Assembly: GCA_030949985.1 (NCBI GenBank)
Contig: JAUZRX010000021.1
Location: 124,001-188,000, forward strand
Length of the DNA stretch: 64,000 nucleotides
Source: Acidobacteriota bacterium
GTDB taxonomy: Bacteria; Acidobacteriota; Polarisedimenticolia; J045
Direction of reading: 5' to 3'
Part shown: positions 34,610-44,109 of the stretch, in pieces
Layout: every line of letters begins with the position of its first letter
Position numbering within the stretch: the first letter of the stretch is position 1
Translations under genes and position numbers: made by a program
Notes under the pieces: model-generated
Database searches by the model: none
Told to the model about the DNA's origin: nothing
The model's input: only the letters and a program-made list of their open reading frames with translations

Positions 34610-36295
34610 CTAAGGGCGCCCACCGCCGCTGAGAATCCAGGCTGCCATGTGCTCGATCACCTCGGGGGCGACCCGGGAGGGGAGCTGGTATTCGGTGCCG
34701 TCCGACTCCCCCGTCACGGGCATGAAAAGGTGGTTCAGGCCGGTAAAGAGCCTGCCACGGCACCGGTCGTTCTTCGCCGCGCGGCACGCTTCCAGCCAGC
34801 GTTCGTAGTGTCGCGGACCGACCTGGTAGTCCTTGTCCCCGGCAAGGACGAGAACCGGTTTCGACACCTTGGCCAGCGCGGCCAGCGGATCCCGAGCGAG
34901 GATGTCTTGCCAGTAACGGACTCCGGCCCCCATGATCACCTCGTCGGGGGGCAGTTCCCCGGCGCGCAACCGGCGAAAACTCTCCCGCATCGTCTCGATC
35001 TCTTCGCGCGCCGGCTCGGCGACGCCCCGCCGGCGCGCGAGAAACCCGGTCTGCTCGAGGATCATCTCGTCCAGGGGAAGGTTCGCCCCGGCCAGCAGAA
35101 TGATCCCCGCCACTTGCGGATCACGCTGAGCGATCCAGGGCGCGGCCAGCCCCCCCAACGAGTGCCCGGCCAGGTAGACCCGGCCGGGGTCGATTTCCTT
35201 TTGATCCCGCACCCGACCCAGCGCGACCACCGCGTCGGAGATCGTCTCGTCTTCCAGGGTCAGGGTGGCGGTGTCGAGGGCCTCCCGCGCGGCGAAGGTG
35301 CGCTTGTCATAGCGATAGACGGCAATGCCGTGACGGGCCAGACCGTGGGCCAGGTCGCGGAAGGGCTTGTTGGGGCCCAGGGTCTCGTCTCGGTCGTTGG
35401 GCCCGGAGCCGTGGACCAGTACCACAGCCGGGAGTGCATGCTCTTCGGAGGGCCGGGGATCGGGCAAGGTGAGGGTGCCCCCGAGGGTGATCTCGCCGTT
35501 CTTCAGCGCAAGCTCGCGCTCTTCGAACCCGCCGGCCGCCGCCGAGGTCTCGGCAACGACCACCTGGAAACCGTCGCGGCGAAACTCGATCTTCTGGAGC
35601 GGCACTTCCACGGCCAACAACTGCCCGGGAACTTCAGGACTGGCCAACACGTTGACCACCAGACCCGCCACCGTCACCCGCAACTGCCGCAAGGCCAGGT
35701 CCTTTCCCCGGTAACGGCCACGGGGAGCCGCCACGGCACGGGCCGTGAGGGGAATGATCTGCATCACCTGGGGAACGGCGGCGTGGAAGGCCTGGAGGCC
35801 GCCTTTCTTCCAGTCGTAGCGGTCGAGCAGGATCTCGTAGTGATTGACCACCAGATTGTCGAGCACCACCAGCCCCTCCGGCGTGGGTGGGGAGGCGCGT
35901 TTTTCCTGGCCGGCCACGCGGACCTCGAAGTGCACCTTGTCATCCACACCACAGATGCAGATCTTCTGCTCGACCCCCATGACGGAAACCTTCAGCCGGT
36001 ACTCCTGCAGCCGCAATGTGCCCGCCTCCATGATCAAGGTCTGGCGGGAGCGCAACTGTCTGCCGGCGATGAAGGCGGAGCCCTGGGCCTCGATGCGCTC
36101 GATCCCTTTCCGGGCATCGAGGACCCGGGTATAGGTTTCGTACCCGATCTTCCTCGAATCCATCAAGATCTTGAACTCGCGCCGTTCGCCCCGGGCGCCG
36201 CCGGACGCCGCGAGGGCTGGAGACACCGCGCCGAAGAGCACGGCGACCAGCAGCAGCAGGCGTGCCCGGAGCCGGACTCCACGCTGGACACTCAT
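34610..36295 (-). CDS. secreted alpha/beta-hydrolase (dienelactone-hydrolase-like)
   Basis: A 561-residue exported protein. The signal peptide has the core LLLLVAVLFGAVSPALA (residues about 13-29). An N-terminal region of about 240 residues of beta-rich character (unknown, with a GICGVDD-like Cys pair near 110) precedes an alpha/beta-hydrolase domain: VVLVHGSGPNDRDE (oxyanion region), nucleophile Ser near 378 in AGHSLGG, and His near the end in FTGLNHLFMP. Related to the BAAT/dienelactone hydrolase group that includes acyl-CoA thioesterase-like and peptidase S9-like esterases. The substrate is unknown. It lies upstream of the peroxiredoxin gene on the same strand with a 72-base gap. Confidence 0.85.
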   Translation of the reverse strand: MSVQRGVRLRARLLLLVAVLFGAVSPALAASGGARGERREFKILMDSRKIGYETYTRVLDARKGIERIEAQGSAFIAGRQLRSRQTLIMEAGTLRLQEYRLKVSVMGVEQKICICGVDDKVHFEVRVAGQEKRASPPTPEGLVVLDNLVVNHYEILLDRYDWKKGGLQAFHAAVPQVMQIIPLTARAVAAPRGRYRGKDLALRQLRVTVAGLVVNVLASPEVPGQLLAVEVPLQKIEFRRDGFQVVVAETSAAAGGFEERELALKNGEITLGGTLTLPDPRPSEEHALPAVVLVHGSGPNDRDETLGPNKPFRDLAHGLARHGIAVYRYDKRTFAAREALDTATLTLEDETISDAVVALGRVRDQKEIDPGRVYLAGHSLGGLAAPWIAQRDPQVAGIILLAGANLPLDEMILEQTGFLARRRGVAEPAREEIETMRESFRRLRAGELPPDEVIMGAGVRYWQDILARDPLAALAKVSKPVLVLAGDKDYQVGPRHYERWLEACRAAKNDRCRGRLFTGLNHLFMPVTGESDGTEYQLPSRVAPEVIEHMAAWILSGGGRP

Positions 36296-36362
36296 GTCGA
36301 CCTCCTGGATCGAAAACAGCCCTCACGCCCCAGGCGGCCGAATGTTGCGCGACCGGCGGTCG

Positions 36363-38618
36363 TCAGTCCCGGGTCGGAGGGCGGGTCAGGCCCGGCAGAC
36401 GCTCCTCGACCCGCTGAAGGAGATCTACGGGCTCCAGATCCCGCAGTCGCCCCCAGGGACCGGTCAGGCTCTCCACGGAGCAGGACCGGCCCGCGCCCCG
36501 GTCCCACCCCTCCCGAACGAGGAAGAGGGCAGGAGCGCCGGCCGCGCGACAGACCCCTGCGGAGGCCGGGTCTTCGACGAAGACCACGAGCGCCCTTTCG
36601 AGCAGGGCAGCCGTGAGGGCCCCTCCCGGCGAGTCCAGCACCCGCAGCCCCTCGACGGCGGGAGCCGCCGCGGCAGGCCCGGCGTAGAGTACGAGCGCCT
36701 CGACCCGGCCCAGGGCCTCGGCCCAGCCCGGCCAGCGCTGATCCGCGGGCGGTGGGGCGAGGGCCAGATGCAGGCAGAAAGGCTCGTCAAGCCCCAGATC
36801 GTGCAGCGCCATCCGGCCCCGGGCCTGGACCTGGGGATGCACCAGAAGTTCGGCGATCGCCTCCTCGGCGACTTCTTGAAAAGGATCGGCAGCCAGCGCC
36901 CTGAGCAGATGATCCAGGGAGTCGGCGAAACGACCGGCCCGCCGATTCAGCCGACTGAGCAGACGCTCTCCCCGGGCTCGCCAGGTCCCCCCCAGGGAGG
37001 GAAGCGACAGGACCTTCCCGACGATCTGGGCCGCGGCCGCCGGATCCTCCAGGCTCTCGGCCTGCTCGAGCCATTGCTCGACGGCTTCCGCGGCGGGCTG
37101 GGCGGCGGAGGCCTGCCCGACCAGGGCGAGATTGGCCTCGACCCACTGGAGCATGCGCTGAAGATGGGACCGGCTCCCGGCCAGGCTGTCGGAAGCCCTG
37201 GTCCAGCGACCGCTGCGCGCCCATGTCAGGGCCGAAGCCAGCGTTTCCTCCACAGCATGCTCGATGGCCACACGGTTCGGTGGGGGATCGGCGTGGAGGG
37301 CACGGAGTCGTGCATAGCGCTCGAGCAGTCGATCGCGGGAGGGCGCATAGCCGGGGTGGGGAATCGTTGTATCGAGCTGGGCGAGATGGTGCTCGAGGAT
37401 CTCTTGCAGGGGGGCGATGGGGTCGAAGAAGGTCGCCGTCAGCGCGTCTTGCCGATGACGGGCGCGACTGCGCTCGAGAAATCCGCGCAACCAAGCTCCA
37501 TCGTGGAAATAGGCCTCAGGAATCGCGTAGTGGCCCAACAACCAGCGGGGCCAGCACTCACCAGGGTCCACGGGCGAAGCCAGGATGGACTCCAGATCGT
37601 CGAGACCGCCTCGAGCCAGAGCCTGGTAGCAAGGCCCCAGCGCGATCAGGGGAATCTTCCACACCAGGGCCTGCCAACCCAGGGCCGAAGAGACGGTGAG
37701 CAGGGCGTCGGTTTCCGGCAGCAGGTACTGAGAGCAGGCATAGGTGTTTTCGAAGTACTCGTGAAAGAGGAAGTGAGGATAGCGCCGACGCAGGCAGGCC
37801 ACCGTCTCGTCGTCGAGCAGGTTGTACTCCGGGTGGGTCGTGACCACCACGCCGATCTCCCGTGGTACGCGCTCGAGTATGTCCACGAGCTGATGCCAGG
37901 GAGTGGTCCACGGACAGTTGGCATCGATGGCGTAGTAGCCGAAAAACTGCAGGGGAAGCAGCACCAGGTGCTGGAAGCGGTCCCGTTGTCGCTGGAGCCA
38001 CCAGCGAAAGGGATTGCGCCGCGCGAGGAGGTCGAAACAACCGCGACGAAACGCCTCGAGCGACGCGCGCTCCTCCTCGGTGGGAGCCGGCTGGCCGGCG
38101 ATTTCCCCGGCGAAACGTTGGGGAAAGCCCTGGCGATACATGCCTGCGGGATCCAGGTACCAGGTCTTGGTGAAGGGCTTGCGGGAGAAGGGCCCGTATT
38201 CGCGGTGCAGGATCAGCGCCCGGGGGAAGGCCCGGCCCAGGTAGGGAGCCGGGCTTTGAGTGATGACGACCTCCGGCTCGAATCCGCCCAGGCGGTCTCG
38301 CACGACGTCGGCGCTCAGGTCGAGTTGACCTTCGTCGAAGGCGCCCAGGTACCAGCCGCTGGTGATCTCGAGAGCGTCCAGCCGCTCGAGCCCGGATCGC
38401 ATGTCCCGCTCCTCGAAGGCGACCGCGCGCGTGCCCGCTGGAACCTCCACCGCCTCCAGCAAGTGGGCGCCGGCCGCCACGACGATCTCGTCGCTCCCTG
38501 AAGATCCACTCCGGCCCAGGGCCTGGGCCATGCCCGCGGCGAACTCGGTGATCCAGGCACTCTTCCACAGCGGCCGGCCCATCTCCACCAGGGGCTCGAT
38601 CCAAAACAGAAGCTTCAT
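36363..38618 (-). CDS. capsule-polysaccharide (KpsC/KpsS-like) glycosyltransferase-type protein
   Basis: A 751-residue cytoplasmic protein. The middle part (about 215-440) resembles the capsule-synthesis domain of KpsC/KpsS, which are beta-Kdo transferases: VVTTHPEYN, then LPETDALLTVSSALGWQALVWKIPLIALG and GGLDDLESIL. The N-terminal part (MKLLFWIEPLVEMGRPLW) is a GT-B-like first domain and the C-terminal 250 residues are helical, possibly TPR-like. The ATG at 38616-38618 has a GGGAGAAG site. If it is a CMP-sugar-acid transferase, the CMP-ulosonate operon at 17.7-21.1 kb could feed it; that link is an inference. It is divergent from a GT2 gene. Confidence 0.65.
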   Translation of the reverse strand: MKLLFWIEPLVEMGRPLWKSAWITEFAAGMAQALGRSGSSGSDEIVVAAGAHLLEAVEVPAGTRAVAFEERDMRSGLERLDALEITSGWYLGAFDEGQLDLSADVVRDRLGGFEPEVVITQSPAPYLGRAFPRALILHREYGPFSRKPFTKTWYLDPAGMYRQGFPQRFAGEIAGQPAPTEEERASLEAFRRGCFDLLARRNPFRWWLQRQRDRFQHLVLLPLQFFGYYAIDANCPWTTPWHQLVDILERVPREIGVVVTTHPEYNLLDDETVACLRRRYPHFLFHEYFENTYACSQYLLPETDALLTVSSALGWQALVWKIPLIALGPCYQALARGGLDDLESILASPVDPGECWPRWLLGHYAIPEAYFHDGAWLRGFLERSRARHRQDALTATFFDPIAPLQEILEHHLAQLDTTIPHPGYAPSRDRLLERYARLRALHADPPPNRVAIEHAVEETLASALTWARSGRWTRASDSLAGSRSHLQRMLQWVEANLALVGQASAAQPAAEAVEQWLEQAESLEDPAAAAQIVGKVLSLPSLGGTWRARGERLLSRLNRRAGRFADSLDHLLRALAADPFQEVAEEAIAELLVHPQVQARGRMALHDLGLDEPFCLHLALAPPPADQRWPGWAEALGRVEALVLYAGPAAAAPAVEGLRVLDSPGGALTAALLERALVVFVEDPASAGVCRAAGAPALFLVREGWDRGAGRSCSVESLTGPWGRLRDLEPVDLLQRVEERLPGLTRPPTRD

Positions 38619-38727
38619 GACTTCTCCCGGGGAAGCCCAACGGTGCTCACCGCGGGAGGTTACAATCGCGCTGGACCGCCTGTCCACGCCAACTTCCGGC
38701 ACCCGGGCGGGCAGCGAGGTGTAACCC

Positions 38728-39486
38728 GTGGCCAGCATCGTCATCGGTACGGCGCGCCAGGGCGAGGTGGTCAGTCGCCCCCGGTTCTGGGCCGACGTTC
38801 TGATGTGCATCAACTCCTGCACGCTCTACGCGGAAGAACACGAAGTGGTAGTGGCCTGGAAAGGCCCCTGCGCTCCCGAGGGCTTTCTGCCCAACCCGCG
38901 CCTGCGTCTCGTCCGGCAGCCGGAAAGCGCCGACAGCTACGGGGAGGCCTTCGCCTTCGCCGCGGCCCAGGCCTCCGAAGACGATCTGATCCTGCTCAAC
39001 GACGACGCCGTACTGACCCCCGACACCATCGGGATCCTGCTCGAAGACGTCCAGATCCTGCGCAAGATGCCCCAGGATCCCAAGATCGGATTCGTCGCCT
39101 GCCGCTCCAACTTCATCGCGGGACCGCAGAACATTCGCGCCTCCAACGGCGGCGCGCTGGCCGCGAACTGCATGCGCTACGACTCGGAAGACAAGATCAT
39201 TGGTGTCAACCGTATCTCCCCGGTCTGCGCCTACATTCCCCGGGCCGCCCTGGAGGCCATCGGCGGTTTCCCCCCGATCAACTGGTTCAGCGACGACCTG
39301 ATGTGCTGGGATCTGGCGCAGAAGGGGTACTCGATCTTCATCAGCAGGGCCTATGTCCACCACATCGGCCAGCGGGCTTCGACCCAAGGGGGAAAAACCG
39401 AAGAGGACCTGCTGCGCGAGGGACAGCAGTGGGTCCGCCGTCACCGGCCGGACTTCTGGCAGGCGATTTCGCAGGGATCGGGCTGA
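38728..39486 (+). CDS. GT2-like glycosyltransferase
   Basis: A 252-residue GT-A-type protein. It begins MASIVIGTARQG, shows AAAQASEDDLILLNDDAVLTP as the donor/DxD block, and GGFPPINWFSDDLMCWDLAQKGY with YVHHIGQ as the acceptor part. It is shorter than most rhamnosyltransferase-like GT2 proteins but complete. The start is GTG with GCGAGG upstream. It is transcribed away from the capsule-type gene, with 109 bases between the two starts that must hold both promoters. Confidence 0.8.
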   Translation: MASIVIGTARQGEVVSRPRFWADVLMCINSCTLYAEEHEVVVAWKGPCAPEGFLPNPRLRLVRQPESADSYGEAFAFAAAQASEDDLILLNDDAVLTPDTIGILLEDVQILRKMPQDPKIGFVACRSNFIAGPQNIRASNGGALAANCMRYDSEDKIIGVNRISPVCAYIPRAALEAIGGFPPINWFSDDLMCWDLAQKGYSIFISRAYVHHIGQRASTQGGKTEEDLLREGQQWVRRHRPDFWQAISQGSG

Positions 39487-39510
39487 GGGCTTCGGAAGAC
39501 CCGCGCCGAA

Positions 39511-39726
39511 TCAGTGGAGCAACGCCTCGACGGGCTCATAGCCGAGCAGGGCCCGAGCCTGTGCCAAGGTGATCGGCGTGGCTTCGTCCGCCACCGCGGG
39601 AGGCGGGCTGCCGAGCCTCTCCTGTTCCACGCCGCGGACGGAGAACACGACCCAGTAGGTCTCTCCTACGAGATAGATCCTCCGGCCGTCCCCCTCACCA
39701 ACCACGAAATACTGTCTGCTGCCCAT
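39511..39726 (-). CDS. small protein of unknown function
   Basis: A 71-residue soluble protein. The first half (RQYFVVGEGDGRRIYLVGETYWVVF) looks like two beta-hairpins, the second is Pro- and Ala-rich with a short helix (ITLAQARALLGYE). A GGGGAG site precedes the ATG by eight bases, which supports expression. No family recognised. It is downstream of the secreted protein of the XRE-TPR operon, with a 146-base gap that holds no gene. Confidence 0.5.
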   Translation of the reverse strand: MGSRQYFVVGEGDGRRIYLVGETYWVVFSVRGVEQERLGSPPPAVADEATPITLAQARALLGYEPVEALLH

Positions 39727-39872
39727 CGGTGCACTCCCCTTTTTATGTCGTGTTCCCCTCGGGTGCAGGCTTCCAACGAATCCAGAGTAGGCCTCGTGCG
39801 ATTTCTTGGCGCCGGGTGTACTGGCCTCGCAAGCTTGGTTCCCCGCATCGAAAAGACTCGGTCGCTGTCGCG

Positions 39873-40610
39873 CTAGCTTCCCAGCACTGTCGAACGGATC
39901 GCCTGACGGGCCACGGGAATCTGACTGCTGCCGCTATAGTCTTCGTGTTGCACGGCGCCCCACAGGCCGCTGGAAGCATCCCACTCCGACCACCCCAACC
40001 GGGTCGACGAGTCGATCCAGTCAATCCACACGTGACCGGACTCGGCGTGTATCTGCACCGCCAGTTCGCCGTTGAAACTGGTCGTGGCGACCTCGTCGAC
40101 GGTGAAACCCGTAGGCCAGGGAGAGGGGCCTTCTCCCGCCCGCAGGTAGATCGACCCCGCCCCGTCCACCTCGTGCCAGCCCACCCAGGGGGTTGTGGTC
40201 TCCCAGGCGACCCAGGGACGGGAAGCATCCGCGGTGCCGTCGCTGACAGCCACGGCGGAGGACTGCCAGACCCAATCGGAGCCGACTTTCTGGCGGGCCC
40301 GGTAGTAGACCCGGCCGTTCGTACCCGACTCGCGCCAAACCACGGCCGACGCCCCATCGCCGTTGATCGCCAACCCCGGACAGGTGTCGTCCGTGGTGTT
40401 GGACGTCAGCGTGGTCTCGTGGGTCCAGACGCCACTGACCTGCTCGGCCCAGTGGATCTCGTAATCGTGCCCGTCGTTTTCAGCCCAGACCTTTTCCAGG
40501 TTCCCGGTGACGGGGTTACTGACGGTGATGCTGCCGCAGTCGGCCGAGGCGTGATGCCAGGGTATGCAGCACCAGGCCAGCAGAAGGCTTACGAGCAACC
40601 AGCGCCTCAT
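39873..40610 (-). CDS. secreted protein with beta-propeller-like repeats
   Basis: A 245-residue exported protein with a signal peptide (LLVSLLLAWCCIPWHHASA, cleavage near 23). The mature part is rich in Trp, Ser, Thr and Gly, with repeats of the type VWRESGTNGRVYYRAR, WVAWETTTPWVGWHEVDG, VWIDWIDSSTRLGWSEWD, which suggest a lectin-like or propeller fold. No catalytic motif is visible. Its ATG overlaps the stop of the XRE-TPR regulator (ATGA), so regulator and secreted product are one coupled unit. Confidence 0.72.
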   Translation of the reverse strand: MRRWLLVSLLLAWCCIPWHHASADCGSITVSNPVTGNLEKVWAENDGHDYEIHWAEQVSGVWTHETTLTSNTTDDTCPGLAINGDGASAVVWRESGTNGRVYYRARQKVGSDWVWQSSAVAVSDGTADASRPWVAWETTTPWVGWHEVDGAGSIYLRAGEGPSPWPTGFTVDEVATTSFNGELAVQIHAESGHVWIDWIDSSTRLGWSEWDASSGLWGAVQHEDYSGSSQIPVARQAIRSTVLGS

Positions 40611-41803
40611 GGCGTTCCCCTCGTCTTCTCGATTCCTGCTGCGAGTTGTTCGAGCAACGACCTCTGGTACGGCTTGCGGGGTCGGTCCCGCTCATGCCGT
40701 CGCAGGTCGCGGTAGAGTTCTCGGACCAGCGCTGTACGCCCCTGCCGCTGCGCGACTCGCGCCTGGCCCAGCTTGGCCAGGAAGATCCAGTCTCGATCGT
40801 CGATTTGCCGGCTCAAGTCGAGAGCCTCTGTGAATTGTCGATCGGCGGCGAAAAGCCGGTCTGCGGCAAGGGAGTACTCGCCGAGGGCGAGCAGGAACCG
40901 GGCTCGACGCTCAGGGACTTCCTCCCGCCGCGCTTCCAGCCGTCGAGCCACCCCTGCGGCCCGGCCGAGGTCACCGGTCCAGGCCAGAGCCCGCAGGAAC
41001 CGGGCTTGCTGCCCCCAGGCCCAGTCGTAGATTTCCGCCGGGTACTCGCCGTCCCCACCGGTCAACTCGTCGTGGAGTTCGTTCAGGCGCTGGTCGATCA
41101 CGCTGTCGATCTCGACGGCCTGGTCGAACCGACCGGCGATGAACTCCAGCGTGGATCGGGTGGAGAGGTAGAAGAGTTCGTCGAGGGATCCCGGCTCGTG
41201 GACCGTTTCGTCGACCATGCCGATGATCGCCATGGCGATTTCCGGCAAAGCGAGTTCAGCGTGGATCTTGGCCAGTGCGCAGAGCAGTTTGTTGCGCTCG
41301 AGGCCTTCGAAGGCTCCGGTCTGGAGCGCCTTTTCGAAGAAAGTACGGGCCAGCCACGGCCTGTCGCCTTGATCGAGGAAGATCCCGAGCAGCCACAGGT
41401 GCCGCCCCTCCTGCAGGGCATTGCGCTCCGCGCGGGCGCGCTCGAGGGCCGCGTAAGTCATCCCGATCGCCTGCCGGACGTCACCAGCGGTGAAAGCAGC
41501 GGTGATGTTCTCTTGGACCTGGGACCAGTCCAGGCCGACCAGGTGGTCGGACCAGCGCAGATCCATGCCTGCGAGGGCCTGAAACTCGGCCAGGTCTATG
41601 CCCAGGCTCATGGCGTAGGAGATGACCTTGCGGGCCGTACTGGGGATGCCCCGCGATTCGAGGTTGGCCACGAATTGTTGCTGGATCCGGCGGTCGCCGG
41701 AGGCGCGCCGGGCGGCTTCCGCCTGGGTCAGACCCAGCAGGACGCGCCGTTCGCGGAGCAGTTCGCGAACGGCGCGCGCCGGGTGCTGCGATCCTCCGGA
41801 CAT
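40607..41803 (-). CDS. XRE-type HTH regulator with TPR-like C-terminal domain
   Basis: A 398-residue protein. Residues 10-75 form a helix-turn-helix (RRVLLGLTQAEAARRASG, then QQQFVANLESRG), with an unusually long loop between the helices. Residues 90-390 are tetratricopeptide-like helices (YAALERARAERNALQEGRHLWLLGIFL and others). The architecture recalls peptide- or protein-sensing regulators of Gram-positive bacteria, though no signal peptide gene is visible here except the coupled secreted protein. An AT-rich promoter lies just upstream. Autoregulation of the two-gene operon is likely but not shown. Confidence 0.8.
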   Translation of the reverse strand: MSGGSQHPARAVRELLRERRVLLGLTQAEAARRASGDRRIQQQFVANLESRGIPSTARKVISYAMSLGIDLAEFQALAGMDLRWSDHLVGLDWSQVQENITAAFTAGDVRQAIGMTYAALERARAERNALQEGRHLWLLGIFLDQGDRPWLARTFFEKALQTGAFEGLERNKLLCALAKIHAELALPEIAMAIIGMVDETVHEPGSLDELFYLSTRSTLEFIAGRFDQAVEIDSVIDQRLNELHDELTGGDGEYPAEIYDWAWGQQARFLRALAWTGDLGRAAGVARRLEARREEVPERRARFLLALGEYSLAADRLFAADRQFTEALDLSRQIDDRDWIFLAKLGQARVAQRQGRTALVRELYRDLRRHERDRPRKPYQRSLLEQLAAGIEKTRGTP

Positions 41804-41850
41804 CGATTCCTCCCCGGCCGATCGGGGAACCCGAGACAGGAATATGGAAT

Positions 41851-41879
41851 AGGATACGAAATCTTACCAAATAAAGCAA
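41851..41879 (-). promoter_or_regulatory. predicted promoter of the XRE-TPR operon
   Basis: On the minus strand a -35 TTGCTT (41874-41879) and a -10 TATCCT (41851-41856) are separated by 17 bases within a 45-base AT-rich island that stands out in this GC-rich region. The low GC content could mark a transferred unit or just a strong promoter. Confidence 0.45.
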
Positions 41880-41964
41880 CTTTTGTCGGCAGGACGGGAG
41901 ACGGGCGTCGTGCCTGCCCACCGGGGGCGGGCCGGAACGATCACATGGCGAAGGGCGTGGAGCG

Positions 41965-42459
41965 CTACTCGATCAAGGCGATGAGCTCTCCCGACTCCAG
42001 ATTTTGCCCCGGAGTCACTTTCAGGGTGGTGACCCTGCCCGCCCGGGGAGCCTCCACCTCGTTCTCCATCTTCATCGCTTCGAGAATGATCAGGCCCTGG
42101 CCTTCGGCGACCTCCTGACCTTCTTCCACCATCACCTTGACCACCCGCCCCGGCATGACGGCCGTGATCGGGGCCGGGCCGCTGCGATCGAGATGAGCCC
42201 CGGCGGCCGCCACGAGGGGATCGACCAGCCGCACGGAACGCTGCCGCCCGCTGTGCCGCACCGTGTACGTCCCCCCCTCTCCGGCCGTGACCGACACGTC
42301 ATAGGACCGGTGATCGACAATCAGAGAGTAGTGGGATCCCTCGAGCTTGGCGGCGTCGATTTCCCGGCGCTGACCGTCGATGGTCACGGCGTAGCCCCCG
42401 TCGAGAGGCTCGATCTCAACGTCCAACTCCCGATCACCGTCGAAGGCCTTGAATCTCAT
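41965..42459 (-). CDS. biotin carboxyl carrier subunit of acyl-CoA carboxylase
   Basis: A 164-residue biotin carrier. The C-terminal 70 residues are the biotinyl domain, with the modified Lys130 in EAMKMEN and the ITAVMPGRVVKV opening strand; the N-terminal 90 residues are a separate beta-rich domain as in acyl-CoA carboxylase carriers of the propionyl-CoA type, which docks to the carboxyltransferase. Its ATG overlaps the biotin carboxylase stop (ATGA). It is the last gene of the carboxylase operon. Confidence 0.93.
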   Translation of the reverse strand: MRFKAFDGDRELDVEIEPLDGGYAVTIDGQRREIDAAKLEGSHYSLIVDHRSYDVSVTAGEGGTYTVRHSGRQRSVRLVDPLVAAAGAHLDRSGPAPITAVMPGRVVKVMVEEGQEVAEGQGLIILEAMKMENEVEAPRAGRVTTLKVTPGQNLESGELIALIE

Positions 42460-43973
42460 GAGAGTCTCCCCAGGGACCTGGCCCGACCGAGCCGGAGCCA
42501 GTTGGAAGTGCCGGCGGTAGTGGAGCCGGCGTCCTGCTCCAGACTGCGCTTGATCTGGCTGCGGTAGGCGTGAATCGCCGCGGCACAGAGAGTGATCTCG
42601 TCCGCGCCGCGGTCGCCGGCACTCCGCAACTCTTCTTCGTGCTCCGCGATGAAACCGGTGTGCAGGTTGCCGGCGACGAAATCAGGGTGGTCCATGACCC
42701 GCCGCAGGAAGGGGATGTTGGTCGTGATACCTTCGAGGCGGTACTCCTCGAGGGCGCGACGCATCCGCCGAATGGCTTCACCGCGGCTCGCCCCGCGGGC
42801 GATCAACTTTCCGATCATGGGATCGTACTGAATCGGAATCGTGTAGCCGGCGCTGATCGCCGAATCGTCTCGAATGCCGGGACCGGACGGAACGCGCACC
42901 GCATCGATGCGTCCGGGGCAGGGCATGAAATTGCGATCCGGGTCCTCGGCGGTGATTCGGCACTCGATGGCATGGCCTCGAGGCACCAACTCGTCCTGCC
43001 TCCAGCGCAGCTTCTCTCCGGCCGCGACGCGGATCTGGGCCTTGACCAGGTCCCGGCCGTAGACCTCCTCGGTCACCGGGTGCTCCACCTGGAGGCGGGC
43101 GTTGACCTCCATGAAGTAGAACGAGCCATCATCGTCTCTCAGGAATTCGACGGTGCCGGCACCCACGTAGTCCGCGGCGCGCGCCGCCGCCAGGGCCATC
43201 GAACCGATCTTTTCGCGTGTCTCGGCGTCGATCACCGGGGAGGGCGATTCCTCGATGATCTTCTGATGCCGCCGCTGAATCGAACACTCCCGTTCACCGA
43301 AGGAAACGCCGTTGCCGTGGCTGTCGAAGAGAACCTGCACCTCGATGTGCCGCGGTCGGCGAATGTAACGCTCGATGTAGACCGTGGGATTGGCGAAACT
43401 CGCCTGCGCCTCGGAACGTGCCCGCTCGAGAGCCCCGGCCATGTCTTCCGGGCCATCGACAACACGCATGCCCTTGCCGCCGCCGCCGGCCGCGGCCTTG
43501 ATGATGACCGGATAGCCGATTCGCTCGGCCTCCGCCAGGGCCTGCTCGGTGTTCCCGTCGAAGGCGCCTTCCGTGCCCGGTACGACGGGTACACCGGCCT
43601 CGATCATCCGCCGCCGCGCCTCGACTTTGTCACCCATCGCGCGCATGGCGGAAGCCGGTGGCCCGATGAAGACCAGGCCGGCCTCCGCGCAGGCGTCGGC
43701 AAACTCGGGGTTCTCCGCCAGAAAGCCGTAACCCGGATGGATCGCCTCGGCCCCCGAGGCGCGGGCCACGTCGATGATCTTGTCGATTCGCAGGTAGGAC
43801 TCGGCGGCGGGGGCCGGCCCGATGGCCCAGGCCTCGTCGGCCTGCCTGACATGGGGAGCCCCGCGGTCGGCACTCGAATAGACAGCGACCGTCCCGATGT
43901 CCAGGTCCCAACAGGCCCTGATCACCCGTACGGCAATTTCCCCGCGATTGGCGATGAGAATCTTCCGAAACAC
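42456..43973 (-). CDS. biotin carboxylase subunit of acyl-CoA carboxylase
   Basis: ATP-dependent carboxylation of the carrier's biotin with bicarbonate. A 505-residue ATP-grasp enzyme: FRKILIANRGEIAVRVIRA, ATP-binding KAAAGGGGKGM, HIEVQVLFD, ERECSIQRRHQKIIEE, FMEVNARLQVEHPVTE and the C-terminal lid region. The start is the GTG at 43973, with GGAG before it, which matches the family N-terminus; ATG codons upstream give a non-homologous tail. The final 50 residues are longer than stand-alone AccC. It pairs with the carrier and the carboxyltransferase in the same operon. Confidence 0.95.
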   Translation of the reverse strand: MFRKILIANRGEIAVRVIRACWDLDIGTVAVYSSADRGAPHVRQADEAWAIGPAPAAESYLRIDKIIDVARASGAEAIHPGYGFLAENPEFADACAEAGLVFIGPPASAMRAMGDKVEARRRMIEAGVPVVPGTEGAFDGNTEQALAEAERIGYPVIIKAAAGGGGKGMRVVDGPEDMAGALERARSEAQASFANPTVYIERYIRRPRHIEVQVLFDSHGNGVSFGERECSIQRRHQKIIEESPSPVIDAETREKIGSMALAAARAADYVGAGTVEFLRDDDGSFYFMEVNARLQVEHPVTEEVYGRDLVKAQIRVAAGEKLRWRQDELVPRGHAIECRITAEDPDRNFMPCPGRIDAVRVPSGPGIRDDSAISAGYTIPIQYDPMIGKLIARGASRGEAIRRMRRALEEYRLEGITTNIPFLRRVMDHPDFVAGNLHTGFIAEHEEELRSAGDRGADEITLCAAAIHAYRSQIKRSLEQDAGSTTAGTSNWLRLGRARSLGRLS

Positions 43974-44109
43974 TGGGCGGCTCCTAACCGGCGGGCCCTG
44001 GAACTCCCGCCGCGAGGACATGGGGTGGGCTGGCAACCCGTTGAAAAAGCCTCTTCCGCACGAGGCGTCGAGCTTCCTCTCGCATCGAAAAGACCTCGCC
44101 GACGGGTCG

